Assembly (NCBI RefSeq): GCF_963930865.1
Contig: NZ_CAWVOH010000001.1
Location: 765,815-829,814 of the forward strand
Length of the DNA stretch: 64,000 bases
Direction: 5' to 3'
Origin: Eupransor demetentiae
GTDB taxonomy: Bacteria > Bacillota > Bacilli > Lactobacillales > Lactobacillaceae
Position 1 is the stretch's first letter. Each line of letters opens with the position of its first letter. Under the pieces are notes generated by a model. The model saw only the letters and a program-made list of their open reading frames with translations, was not told the DNA's origin and made no database searches. The position numbers were made by a program, and so were the translations under genes. Of this stretch, positions 9,009-17,513 are shown one piece after another.

Positions 9009-9710
9009 TTAATCCAGCTCAATATCGCCGGAATCATTGCTAATACGGAAAGGCGTCGCATTACCCGACTTTTGCTGGTAGGCCTTGGAGATATGTGTAT
9101 CGCCACTGTCATTTTCTGACCAGAGTTCAGGCAAACGACTATTGGAAACATGAATGTCACCACTGTCATTATGGATGAAACCGCCTTGCGTCACGGTGAC
9201 GTTCTTCAAGTTTTGGTCACCAGAATCGTTTTTAACCATCAACCTTTTGGCAGTCAGTCCACTAATTTTTTGGTCGCCGCTATCCGAGCTTAAGCTGATT
9301 TGATCCAGTTCAACATCGCTAGGAACCGTAATCACAAGTTGTTCAAATTCCGAAAAGCCCAGATGCATGGTGAAAGGATGGCCTTTCTCGGATACGGAAA
9401 GAACGCCATCTTTTAAAGTCCAGTCCAGATCCTTTTTGTCCATTCCTTTGGCATAAACAGCAAAATGATCGCCCTTTTGTACCGTGACATCACTGCTGCC
9501 CATATCCACTTTCACTTCGTGAATGTCCTGACCTTTATTGACCAGGTGCCCGCCCGTGACGTCAGTGGACTGACTATCTTTGGAATAGCTGCCGTAGTGC
9601 AAACCATTCTGCCAGCTAATGTAGGCGGGTCCCTTCACAGCCAGTGCAGTTCCGGTCATCGTAGCGCCCACAACCAGCAGTCCAATCCCCCATTTGATTG
9701 ACTTATTCAT
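9009..9710 (-). CDS. DUF4097 family putative adhesin/envelope protein
   Basis: 233 aa with an N-terminal hydrophobic segment (about 7-26), then a beta-rich domain with the unit NDSGD or SDSGD repeated four times about 20 residues apart, as in DUF4097 beta-helix proteins (LiaG/YvlB type). Such proteins sit at the outer face of the membrane and are linked to envelope stress in Bacillus; the exact role is unknown. It overlaps the upstream DUF1700 gene by 8 nt and ends with a terminator. No lipobox cysteine is present. Confidence 0.85.
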   Translation of the reverse strand: MNKSIKWGIGLLVVGATMTGTALAVKGPAYISWQNGLHYGSYSKDSQSTDVTGGHLVNKGQDIHEVKVDMGSSDVTVQKGDHFAVYAKGMDKKDLDWTLKDGVLSVSEKGHPFTMHLGFSEFEQLVITVPSDVELDQISLSSDSGDQKISGLTAKRLMVKNDSGDQNLKNVTVTQGGFIHNDSGDIHVSNSRLPELWSENDSGDTHISKAYQQKSGNATPFRISNDSGDIELD

Positions 9711-10293
9711 GATTTACCTCCCGCTTCATCAAATCTAAAATTCTTTGCCAACCAAGTCGCAGCCAATTCCAAGTCATCACACCCAACCGCCGGACACTGG
9801 GCCAAATTAAAATCACTAAGCCGAACATCATAAAGGCGATTCCAAGGCAGTACAGGCTGCCCCAGAAGCTTTGGAAGATAATGAAAGGCAAACATACGAC
9901 CATCAGAATTCCAGTTAAGACAAAGGCAAAAATAATGCAAGCAAAGGTAAAGGGCAAGACCAATAGCAGAATGGCAACCGTCATTAAAATCGGTAACCAA
10001 ATCGGACTAAGCAAAACCAGCAAGGTCCAAAATACAATTTGCTCGGAAAGACTATGCGGAACTTTTTCTCGTTTCGTTTTTCCAGACTTTTGATGGCCTT
10101 GACTCGAATCTTTTCCGGTTAAATCCGCCTTTAGCTTTTCTGCTAATTGTTGCGGACTACCCAACTTTTGCCGGGCTTGCTCGTCCGTTAAATGACCATC
10201 CGCAAAATAATTTTGATAATAGTCCAAAATATCCTGGCGGTCAGAAGCCGCCAAGTCGCCCAAATGATGGGATAGTTCATCTAAATACGTCAT
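9703..10293 (-). CDS. DUF1700 (HAAS-domain) membrane protein
   Basis: 196 aa. The N-terminal 60 residues form the helical HAAS domain (MTYLDELSHHLGDL... DEQARQKLGSPQQLAEKL), which in other Firmicutes is typically encoded next to PadR regulators and is thought to link to them. A basic linker (QKSGKTKREKVPH) is followed by three or four hydrophobic segments (about 88-175). The gene starts 1 nt after the padR stop and overlaps the DUF4097 gene, so the three form one operon. Function is not established; a membrane sensor for PadR is an inference from context. Confidence 0.85.
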   Translation of the reverse strand: MTYLDELSHHLGDLAASDRQDILDYYQNYFADGHLTDEQARQKLGSPQQLAEKLKADLTGKDSSQGHQKSGKTKREKVPHSLSEQIVFWTLLVLLSPIWLPILMTVAILLLVLPFTFACIIFAFVLTGILMVVCLPFIIFQSFWGSLYCLGIAFMMFGLVILIWPSVRRLGVMTWNWLRLGWQRILDLMKREVNHE

Positions 10294-10294
10294 T

Positions 10295-10600
10295 TTATTC
10301 TCCTAAAACTTGATTGACTGCCATTGAAAAATCGCGCCAATCTTGCTTTGCCTCCTTCAAATATTGCTCCCCATTCGCCGTTATCCGGTAGTACTTACGC
10401 ACCCGCTCGGCAAAAACAACGGATTCCGTCGAAACATAATCGAGCTTTTGTAACTTACGCAACACCGGATAAGTCGTCGAATCTGAAATTGGAATATGAC
10501 TTTGAATCTTTTTTGTAAGCGCATAGCCATAAAGCGGCTCTTCTTTTAAGGCTTGCAGCACCACCGCTTCTAGAACACGGTTTGGAATCTTAATTGCCAT
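10295..10600 (-). CDS. PadR family transcriptional regulator
   Basis: 101-aa winged-helix protein. Typical PadR N-terminus (VLEAVVLQALKEEPLYGYAL), winged helix with SDSTTYPVLRKLQKLDYV, and YYRITANGEQYL; the C-terminal dimerisation helix is short, as in the PadR-s1 class. AAGGAGGG precedes the ATG. First gene of the PadR/DUF1700/DUF4097 operon; the palindrome on its promoter suggests autoregulation. Confidence 0.93.
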   Translation of the reverse strand: MAIKIPNRVLEAVVLQALKEEPLYGYALTKKIQSHIPISDSTTYPVLRKLQKLDYVSTESVVFAERVRKYYRITANGEQYLKEAKQDWRDFSMAVNQVLGE

Positions 10601-10619
10601 AAACCCTCCTTATTCAGCT

Positions 10620-10650
10620 ATATTATATGTCATATAGTATTGTTTATCAA
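10620..10650 (-). promoter_or_regulatory. padR promoter with overlapping palindromic operator
   Basis: On the minus strand TTGATA (10650-10645), a 17-nt spacer and TATAAT (10627-10622) form a near-consensus promoter 22 nt before the start. A palindrome centred on ATATGTCATAT (10625-10635), which extends imperfectly to 10620-10640 with one mismatched pair, covers the spacer and -10. This is the expected place for a PadR-type repressor site. Confidence 0.75.
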
Positions 10651-10661
10651 ATAATAGGTAT

Positions 10662-10686
10662 AAAAAAACCAACCTTCCGGTTGGCT
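10662..10686 (-). terminator. msrAB terminator
   Basis: CCAACC-TTCC-GGTTGG hairpin, with the T-run on the minus strand (A-run on the plus strand at 10662-10668). It ends the msrA-msrB transcript just before the padR promoter. Confidence 0.85.
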
Positions 10687-10695
10687 TCATTTAAA

Positions 10696-11136
10696 TTACT
10701 TGTCAAACAACTTAAGGTACTTGCCGTAGCCTTCCTTTTCCATGTCGGCCTTGGGAACAAAGCGCAAAGAAGCGGAATTAATGCAGTAACGCAAGCCACC
10801 CTTGTCAGCAGGACCATCTTCGAAAACGTGGCCCAAGTGAGAGTTAGCTTCCTTTGAGCGAACTTCCGTACGCGTCATCCCAAAGGAATGGTCGGTGTTT
10901 TCAACCAAGTCATCGTCGTCGATACCCTTGGTGAAGGCTGGCCAACCACAGCCAGAATCATACTTATCCGTTGATGAGAACAATGGTTCACCAGAAACAA
11001 CATCAACGAAAATCCCGTCGTCCCACCACTGGTCGTACTTACCAGTAAATGGACGTTCGGTAGCAGCATTTTGCGTCACGTCATATTGTTCCGGTGTCAA
11101 ACGTTCCTTCAATTCATCTTTTGAAAATTCAGTCAT
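10696..11136 (-). CDS. msrB: Peptide-methionine (R)-S-oxide reductase
   Basis: Repairs the R-form of methionine sulfoxide in proteins. At 146 aa it has family length, with SGCGWPAF, GHVFEDGP and the catalytic RYCINSASLRF. The CxxC zinc pairs found in many MsrB proteins are absent. It overlaps msrA by 8 nt, so both stereospecific reductases are made together. Confidence 0.97.
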   Translation of the reverse strand: MTEFSKDELKERLTPEQYDVTQNAATERPFTGKYDQWWDDGIFVDVVSGEPLFSSTDKYDSGCGWPAFTKGIDDDDLVENTDHSFGMTRTEVRSKEANSHLGHVFEDGPADKGGLRYCINSASLRFVPKADMEKEGYGKYLKLFDK

Positions 11137-11659
11137 ATTGCTTATCCCCCCAGTACTTCTTTTGATATTGCTTACGAGGCACCATCATCATGGCTTCACG
11201 CAAAGGATCCTTCTTGTAAAAGTCCTGATGATACTCTTCGGCCTCGTAAAATGGCTTAGCATCTTCAATCTTGGTCACAATTGGTGCATCGAAGCGGCCT
11301 GATTCTTCCAAAGCCTTCTTAGAAGCTTCGGCGATTTCACGCTGCTGCGGACTGTTCACGAAGATTACCGGACGGTATGAATCGCCACGGTCTTGGAACT
11401 GGCCCGTTGCATCAGTTGGATCAGCAACTTGCCAGTAAAGTTCAACCAATTCCTTGTAGGAAATCACATCGGGATCAAACCAAATCTTAACGGCTTCGGT
11501 GTGACCCGTTGTGTGGCTGCAGACTTCTTCATATGTTGGGTTGGCAACGTGCCCACCTGTATAACCGGAACGGACTTTAATGATTCCAGGCATGGTTTCG
11601 AAAGGTTCGACCATACACCAGAAGCAGCCGCCGGCAAAAATTGCAGTTTCTTCAGACAT
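11129..11659 (-). CDS. msrA: Peptide-methionine (S)-S-oxide reductase
   Basis: Reduces the S-form of methionine sulfoxide. The catalytic GCFWC motif is at 11-15, followed by RSGYTGG and GHTEAVKIWFDP; 176 aa is normal. AGGAGGTG lies before the ATG. Encoded upstream of msrB in the same operon. It lies downstream of ysxC with a 71-nt gap and no obvious terminator. Confidence 0.97.
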   Translation of the reverse strand: MSEETAIFAGGCFWCMVEPFETMPGIIKVRSGYTGGHVANPTYEEVCSHTTGHTEAVKIWFDPDVISYKELVELYWQVADPTDATGQFQDRGDSYRPVIFVNSPQQREIAEASKKALEESGRFDAPIVTKIEDAKPFYEAEEYHQDFYKKDPLREAMMMVPRKQYQKKYWGDKQYD

Positions 11660-11730
11660 TCAAAACACCTCCTGGATACTATTGTACTCAGAAGGTGTAA
11701 TTCGTCAATGGTATAGTTGTATTTATTCAC

Positions 11731-12315
11731 TCAAATATGAGCTTCAATCCAGTCCCAAACAGCATCCTTACCGTACTTCGTCTGAGAAGAGAAAAAGAGA
11801 AAATCGCTGTTACTTGGGTCATATCCCAGCTTCTTCTTAATGATTGATTCCGCCTGGTTAGACTTACCCCGCGCAATCTTATCTAACTTCGTGGCCACCA
11901 CCAAAATTGGTATATGGTAATAATTCAGCCATTCATACATCATGACGTCCTCTTGGCTAGGCGCATGACGAGCATCCACAAGGGAAATCACCCCTCGCAA
12001 CCGCTTACGCGAGGTAATGTAAGTTTCAATCATTTGTCCGAATTCTTCGCGCTGCTTCTTGGAAACTTTGGCGTAACCGTATCCCGGAACATCGACGAAG
12101 TAGAGTTGATCTTCGACATCGTAAAAGTTCAAGGTCTGCGTCTTACCGGGTTGGGCTGAAGTGCGGGCAAAATTCTTACGATTAATTAGCGTGTTGGTCA
12201 ATGAGGACTTCCCCACATTGGAGCGACCAACTAGGGCAAATTCTGGTTTTCCGTCAGTTGGATACTGACTAGGTGAAACCGCGCTCATCACCATATCTAC
12301 GTTATGGACTTCCAT
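11731..12315 (-). CDS. ysxC: Ribosome biogenesis GTP-binding protein
   Basis: Era-like GTPase (YsxC/YihA/EngB) needed for assembly of the 50S subunit. The 194-aa protein has G1 GRSNVGKSS, G3 DVPGYG and G4 ATKLDK. Its ATG at 12315-12313 overlaps the clpX stop as TAATG, so translation is coupled to clpX; this clpX-ysxC pairing is common in Firmicutes. Confidence 0.97.
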   Translation of the reverse strand: MEVHNVDMVMSAVSPSQYPTDGKPEFALVGRSNVGKSSLTNTLINRKNFARTSAQPGKTQTLNFYDVEDQLYFVDVPGYGYAKVSKKQREEFGQMIETYITSRKRLRGVISLVDARHAPSQEDVMMYEWLNYYHIPILVVATKLDKIARGKSNQAESIIKKKLGYDPSNSDFLFFSSQTKYGKDAVWDWIEAHI

Positions 12316-13565
12316 TACTTATGCTCTTTCTTCAAAACGAGTTCAGGCTCCGACTCACCATTCACGGCCGCTGGCGTGATAATCACCTTTTCAACGTCAT
12401 CACGACTAGGCACATCGTACATGACGTTTTTCATAACCTGTTCGATGATGGAACGCAGTCCACGGGCACCAGTGTGGCGATCAATGGCCAAGTTGGCCAT
12501 TGCCTTAAGGGCTTCAGGTTCAAATTCAAGCTCGACATGATCCAAGCCCAAGAGCGCCTTATACTGCTTAACCAAGGCATTCTTTGGCTCCGTCAAAATA
12601 TGAGTCAAATCTTCAACCGTCAATTCATCCAAAACCGTCAAAATTGGCAAACGCCCGATGAACTCCGGAATCAAACCAAACTTCGTCAAATCTTCCGGTT
12701 CAACATGCTTCAAGATATTCTTATCGTTTAGTGCGGCAGAATTGTCTTTACTGTCAGAACCAAAGCCAATCACACGCTGACCCAAGCGTTCCTTAATAAT
12801 CGTATCCAAGCCGGCAAAAGCACCACCAACAATGAAAAGAATGTTGGTCGTATCGACTTGAATTAATTCCTGCTGTGGGTGCTTACGTCCTCCCTGAGGT
12901 GGAACAGAAGCGATGGTCCCTTCCAACATCTTCAAAAGGGCCTGTTGGACACCTTCACCAGAAACATCACGCGTAATCGAAACATTTTCTGACTTCTTAG
13001 CAATCTTATCGATTTCATCGACGTAGATAATACCCTGTTGCGCCTTTTCAACATCAAAGTTGGCCGCTTGCAAGAGCTTCAAAAGAATGTTTTCAACATC
13101 TTCTCCAACGTAGCCGGCTTCAGTCAAAGTCGTGGCATCCGCAATGGCAAAAGGCACGTTCAAGATTCGAGCCAAGCTTTGGGCCAAGTAGGTCTTTCCT
13201 GAACCAGTGGGTCCCAAAAGGGCGATGTTAGACTTCTGTAGCTCAACATCTGTGGTTTTTAAATTGTTTTCATTGACACGCTTGTAGTGGTTGTAAACGG
13301 CAACCGCCAACGTCTTCTTCGCATCTTCTTGCCCGATAACGTAGTCATTCAACTCGGCCACGATTTCATGTGGGGTAGGCAATTCGAGTTGCTCTTCGCC
13401 CTTATCAGCGGCAATTTCTTCTTGAATGATTTGTTCGGCTAAATCAATACATTCATTACAAATATAGAGTCCATCCGGTCCAGCCACGAGCTTTTTAACT
13501 TCACTGGCCGACTTACCGCAAAAACTGCAATGAACTTCTGGTGAAAAATCGGATGTATCTACCAT
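12315..13565 (-). CDS. clpX: ATP-dependent Clp protease ATP-binding subunit ClpX
   Basis: AAA+ unfoldase that feeds substrates to ClpP. The 416-aa protein has the N-terminal zinc-binding domain (CSFCG ... CNEC, residues about 13-40), Walker A GPTGSGKT, Walker B IIYVDEIDK, pore loop GYVGEDVE and the sensor-2 region GARGLRS. It has its own promoter after the tig terminator. Confidence 0.98.
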   Translation of the reverse strand: MVDTSDFSPEVHCSFCGKSASEVKKLVAGPDGLYICNECIDLAEQIIQEEIAADKGEEQLELPTPHEIVAELNDYVIGQEDAKKTLAVAVYNHYKRVNENNLKTTDVELQKSNIALLGPTGSGKTYLAQSLARILNVPFAIADATTLTEAGYVGEDVENILLKLLQAANFDVEKAQQGIIYVDEIDKIAKKSENVSITRDVSGEGVQQALLKMLEGTIASVPPQGGRKHPQQELIQVDTTNILFIVGGAFAGLDTIIKERLGQRVIGFGSDSKDNSAALNDKNILKHVEPEDLTKFGLIPEFIGRLPILTVLDELTVEDLTHILTEPKNALVKQYKALLGLDHVELEFEPEALKAMANLAIDRHTGARGLRSIIEQVMKNVMYDVPSRDDVEKVIITPAAVNGESEPELVLKKEHK

Positions 13566-13601
13566 GTTGACTTCCTTTTTTAATGCTTATAAGTTCCTTC
13601 T

Positions 13602-13629
13602 ATTTTATCAGTCTTGGAGCACTAAGCAA
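13602..13629 (-). promoter_or_regulatory. Promoter for clpX-ysxC
   Basis: TTGCTT (13629-13624), a 16-nt spacer and TAAAAT (13607-13602) on the minus strand, with TG just before the -10, about 37 nt before the clpX start. Confidence 0.6.
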
Positions 13630-13636
13630 GTCCAAA

Positions 13637-13662
13637 TGAAAAAAGCCCTCGCGGGCTTTTTA
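13637..13662 (-). terminator. tig terminator
   Basis: AAAAGCCC / GGGCTTTT hairpin with a T-run on the minus strand, directly downstream of the tig stop. Confidence 0.85.
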
Positions 13663-13670
13663 AATTAAAC

Positions 13671-14972
13671 TTACTTCTTAACTGGCTTTGCTGAGTCGAC
13701 GATCTTCTTAACCGTCTCACGCATACCAATATCATGCTTCAAGAGGCTTTCAGAAAGCGCTGCACGAACCTTGTCTTCTTCCATCTGGTACTGTGCAGCC
13801 AAATCCTTAACTTCTTGGTTAACTTGATCTTCTGAAGGGTTGATGTTTTCCTTCTTCATGATAGCTTCCAAAACCAAACCAGTCTTAACACGCTTGTCAG
13901 CGCCTTGTTCGAACTGCTTTGCCAGGTCAGCTTGGCTTTGACCAGAAATCTTAAAGAACATTTCTGGAGAAATACCTTGTTGCTGCAACTGACCCAAGTA
14001 CTGGTTAACTTGACCTTGAACGTCTTCTTGAATCATTGCTTCAGGAATGTCACCACCGACAACCTTAGCGTTATCAACAGCCTTGCTTACGGCTGCATCT
14101 TCAAAGGCATCCTTGGCTTCGCGTTCCTTAGCATCCTTCAAACGCTTTTCAATCTTCTTCTTCAAATCTGCCAAAGTGTCGACGTCATCATCAACATCCT
14201 TTGCAAATTCATCATCCAAATCAGGCAATGACTTGCGCTTGATTTCGTGGATGGTAACTTCGAACAAAGCTTCCTTACCAGCCAAGTTCTTAGCCTGGTA
14301 ATCTTCAGGGAAAGTTACCTTAACGTCAACATCTTGACCAGCTTCATGGCCAATCAATTGATCTTCAAAGCCAGGAATGAATGAACCTGAGCCCAATTCA
14401 AGGGAGTAATCCTTAGCCTGACCACCGTCGAAGTGGTCGCCGTCAACAGACCCATCAAAGTCGATGATGACAGTGTCACCCTTTTCGGCCTTAGTGCCCT
14501 TGTCTTGCAAAACCAATTCAGCTTGGTTTTCGCGCATGCGGTTCAATTCTTCATCAACGGCCTTGTCATCAACAGTGTCGTCTTGTGCAGGCACTTCAAG
14601 GTTCAAGTAGTCACCCAATTCAACTTCTGGAGCAACGTCAACTTCAGCCTTCATTTGCCAATCTTCACCCTTGTTCATTGAAACTGGGGCAATGTTTGGA
14701 CGGCCAACAACGTTGATTCCTGCTTCCAAAACAGCAGCTTCATAAGCGCCTGGCAAAACGATGTCCATAACATCTTGGTAAAGTGCTTCTTCACCAAACT
14801 TTTGCAAGAACAATGGGAATGGTACCTTTCCCTTACGGAAGCCAGGTACGGCCATCTTATCCTTGTTGCGATCAAAAGCTTGCTTCAAGCCCTTTTGTAC
14901 ATCGGCTTGAGCGATTGTAAATTCCAAAGTACCGTGGTTCTTACCATCGGATGCTGCTGTCCATTTAGACAT
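13671..14972 (-). CDS. tig: Trigger factor (ribosome-associated chaperone)
   Basis: Peptidyl-prolyl isomerase and chaperone at the ribosome exit tunnel. The 433-aa protein has the N-terminal ribosome-binding domain with the signature GFRKGKVP (GFRxGKxP), the FKBP-type PPIase domain (GDTVIIDFDGSVDG, about 165-245) and the long helical C-terminal arms. TTGGAGGAA precedes the ATG. It is monocistronic, with its own terminator, upstream of clpX as in many Firmicutes. Confidence 0.98.
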   Translation of the reverse strand: MSKWTAASDGKNHGTLEFTIAQADVQKGLKQAFDRNKDKMAVPGFRKGKVPFPLFLQKFGEEALYQDVMDIVLPGAYEAAVLEAGINVVGRPNIAPVSMNKGEDWQMKAEVDVAPEVELGDYLNLEVPAQDDTVDDKAVDEELNRMRENQAELVLQDKGTKAEKGDTVIIDFDGSVDGDHFDGGQAKDYSLELGSGSFIPGFEDQLIGHEAGQDVDVKVTFPEDYQAKNLAGKEALFEVTIHEIKRKSLPDLDDEFAKDVDDDVDTLADLKKKIEKRLKDAKEREAKDAFEDAAVSKAVDNAKVVGGDIPEAMIQEDVQGQVNQYLGQLQQQGISPEMFFKISGQSQADLAKQFEQGADKRVKTGLVLEAIMKKENINPSEDQVNQEVKDLAAQYQMEEDKVRAALSESLLKHDIGMRETVKKIVDSAKPVKK

Positions 14973-15128
14973 GTAATAAATTCCTCCAAGTATTAACTTC
15001 TATACAATTTTAGACCAAAATCAACATTTTCTCAAGCCTAAGGGCCCGTTGATTTTGCCAAAAAGCGTCGACTTATGACAAAAACAATCTTTTAGAAGAC
15101 TAGTTTTATCAAGCCTTCTCGGCCTTGC

Positions 15129-16541
15129 TTAATCTTCAAGGTTAGCCAGTGCTGAGATGGCTTCCGTGTAAATTCCCATCGACCGGACCAAATCGTCCAC
15201 AAGGGCAAATTCGTCTACGCGGTGCATGGTATCAGGTGAGTCTGGGAAAAGCGCGCCAAAGGCCACGCCACGCTCCATCAAACGCCCGTAGGTTCCCCCA
15301 CCAATGACTTGATCATAGGCAGGCAAACCAGTTTGGTCATGATAAATTGACAAAAGCGTCTTAACCACTGGATCAGAAGGAGCCACGTAGTGTGGTTCTT
15401 GTGAGTGACCACCGATGCTTGCTTTGGCCTGCCAGTCACCGACATGCGCCTGCAACTTGTCCAAGATTTCAACCGGGGTAATGCCCTTAGGATAACGGAA
15501 GTTAAAGTTCAAAGAGGCGCCCTTACCAGGCTGGAACTTTTGAATTCCAACGTTCATTGACAGTGGTCCCATAACGTCGTCGGTGTAGTTTACGCCAAAC
15601 TTCTCACCAACTGTGTCAGCGTGTGCCGGACCACCCAAGTACTTTAAGAAGCCCTTGGCATCCCCGCCAAAGTCATAATTCATTAAGAAGTTGGCCAAGT
15701 AAGTTCCGGCGTTATAGCCATCCTCTGGCATGGCACCGTGGACTTGCTTACCGTACAGGGTAAACTTGGCGGCATTCCCATCGATTTCAACATCGCCGTG
15801 CAATTGCTTGTGCTGGTTCAAATAGTTATCAAAATCAGCGGCCAAGTTGTCGGTGTGGTGCATTTGAATAGTCGCCCGAGCAATTCCAGGTACCATGTTT
15901 GTTCGAATACCGGACTCGAACTTTTCCAAGGTCACGGTGCCACCGTTGCTTGCACCCGACTCAACGTTAACCTGAACGTTTCCCTTTTCTCCGTTGATGA
16001 TGGGATACTCAGCATCGGGTGAAAAGCCAAAGACTGGGGCTGGTTCTACTTCAAAATAACGCGTCATCCCCGTCCAGTCGTTTTCCTCATCCGTTCCGAA
16101 AATCAAACGAACACGGCGCTTCAAGGGCAGGTTCAAATCACGAATGATTTTGAAGGCGTAGTAGGCTGCCATTCCTGGTCCCTTATCATCTGAGGCACCG
16201 CGGGCAATTACCTTTCCGTCTTCAATGACAGCCTTAAAAGGATCCGTTTTCCAGCCTTCTCCAGCTGGCATAACATCCAAGTGGGAAAGAATGGCGACGT
16301 ATTCGTCAGCATCCTTAGGTCCAATTTCGATGTAACCGACAATGTTTTCAATGTTTTTTGTAGTAAAACCGTCACGTTGAGCCAAATCAAGCATCGTGTC
16401 CAAAGCCTGCTTAGGTCCTGGGCCCAAAGGTGCTTGATCGGTTTTAGCGGCATCATCACGTACGGATGGTACGGCCAAAATCGTCTTTAAATCCTCCAGG
16501 TAATCAGCTTCGTAGTCTTTTGCAATCTTTTGCCAATCCAT
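15129..16541 (-). CDS. pepV: Dipeptidase PepV, M20 family
   Basis: Dinuclear zinc dipeptidase that completes peptide use in the cytoplasm of lactic acid bacteria. The 470-aa protein has SHLDVMPAG (zinc His/Asp), the DDKGPG block, DEENDW with the catalytic Glu, and the late HRVDEFA. I start at the ATG at 16541, with AAGAAGGGTGG in front; a GTG 9 nt upstream would lie inside that site. A perfect hairpin lies right before the ribosome binding site. Confidence 0.95.
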   Translation of the reverse strand: MDWQKIAKDYEADYLEDLKTILAVPSVRDDAAKTDQAPLGPGPKQALDTMLDLAQRDGFTTKNIENIVGYIEIGPKDADEYVAILSHLDVMPAGEGWKTDPFKAVIEDGKVIARGASDDKGPGMAAYYAFKIIRDLNLPLKRRVRLIFGTDEENDWTGMTRYFEVEPAPVFGFSPDAEYPIINGEKGNVQVNVESGASNGGTVTLEKFESGIRTNMVPGIARATIQMHHTDNLAADFDNYLNQHKQLHGDVEIDGNAAKFTLYGKQVHGAMPEDGYNAGTYLANFLMNYDFGGDAKGFLKYLGGPAHADTVGEKFGVNYTDDVMGPLSMNVGIQKFQPGKGASLNFNFRYPKGITPVEILDKLQAHVGDWQAKASIGGHSQEPHYVAPSDPVVKTLLSIYHDQTGLPAYDQVIGGGTYGRLMERGVAFGALFPDSPDTMHRVDEFALVDDLVRSMGIYTEAISALANLED

Positions 16542-16554
16542 TGATGCCACCCTT

Positions 16555-16577
16555 CTTAAAAATCCGAAATTTTTAAG
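16555..16577 (-). promoter_or_regulatory. 5'-UTR hairpin before pepV
   Basis: Perfect 9-bp inverted repeat CTTAAAAAT / ATTTTTAAG with a 5-nt loop in the leader. Its 3' arm ends at the pepV ribosome binding site. It could modulate translation or mRNA stability; no such function is proven. Confidence 0.45.
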
Positions 16578-16651
16578 CCTTTCATTTCTGCTTTGTGTTA
16601 TTTTTCATTATAACCTTTGAAAGTGTAAAATGTTGAGTAAGGAGGGTTTCC

Positions 16652-17500
16652 ATGGAAATTTTAACCGACGAAATTCTGAAGAAAGTAATTCAAAAACGCG
16701 CGAGTGCCTCTCATAAGGGCACTTATGGCCGCGTGCTCATTGTAGGTGGCTCCGCTAATTTTGGCGGGGCGGCCATCATGAATGCGCTTGGTGCCGTCCA
16801 AGCGGGTGCTGGTCTGGTTTCAGTGGCAACCGACCCAAGTAACTTTGCCGCTTTGCACGCCCAATTACCCGAAGCGATGGTTACTGATTATCAGCAAGAC
16901 TTCTCTGACCTGATGGCAAAGCAAGAGGTGATTTTGATTGGTTCAGGCTTAGGCAATCAGCTTGACATCTTAAAGCGGGTCCTTGAAAGGGTTCAGAAGA
17001 ATCAAATCTTGATTTTAGATGGCTCTGCTTTGACCATGCTGTCGCAAAATCCAATCAAATTACCGGACTGTCAATTGATTATGACACCTCATCAAATGGA
17101 GTGGCAACGGATTGGTGAAGTGCCAATCGCTGATCAAAGCCGCGAGGATGCCAATTGGGAAGCCTTAGTCAACTTCCAGCCTGAACCAATTCTGGTTTTG
17201 AAGAGTAACCACACCCAGGTATACGCGGAAAACTGCGTCCACCAGCTCAGCGTTGGTGGTCCTTACCAGGCAACCGGTGGCATGGGCGATACTTTGGCCG
17301 GTATCATTGCTGGTTTTGTGGCGCAATTCAAGCCCCTCAAGGATGCCGTTTTGGCGGCGACTTACATTCATTCCGCCATTGCAGAAGAACTATCGAAAAA
17401 GGCCTTTGTCACGCTGCCAACGACCATTTCCGCTCAGCTACCCTACTACATGAAGAAATACGAAGCATTGCAGCCCGAAGATATGCCGATAAAGGGCTAA
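16652..17500 (+). CDS. nnrD: ADP-dependent NAD(P)H-hydrate dehydratase
   Basis: Repairs hydrated NAD(P)H by ADP-dependent dehydration. The 282-aa ribokinase-like protein has TYGRVLIVGGS near the N-terminus, GAGLVSVAT, MTPHQMEW, and GGMGDTLAGIIAGF with the catalytic Asp. Here it is a stand-alone dehydratase domain without the epimerase half. AAGGAGGG precedes the ATG. Divergent from pepV; exoA follows 13 nt later in the same direction. Confidence 0.93.
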   Translation: MEILTDEILKKVIQKRASASHKGTYGRVLIVGGSANFGGAAIMNALGAVQAGAGLVSVATDPSNFAALHAQLPEAMVTDYQQDFSDLMAKQEVILIGSGLGNQLDILKRVLERVQKNQILILDGSALTMLSQNPIKLPDCQLIMTPHQMEWQRIGEVPIADQSREDANWEALVNFQPEPILVLKSNHTQVYAENCVHQLSVGGPYQATGGMGDTLAGIIAGFVAQFKPLKDAVLAATYIHSAIAEELSKKAFVTLPTTISAQLPYYMKKYEALQPEDMPIKG

Positions 17501-17513
17501 GGAAGGACTCATT

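Noticed and set aside
15000..15128. Possible pepV terminator or regulatory RNA between tig and pepV
   Set aside because: The repeat near 15112-15128 does not form a stable stem with a T-run and I could not define a convincing structure.
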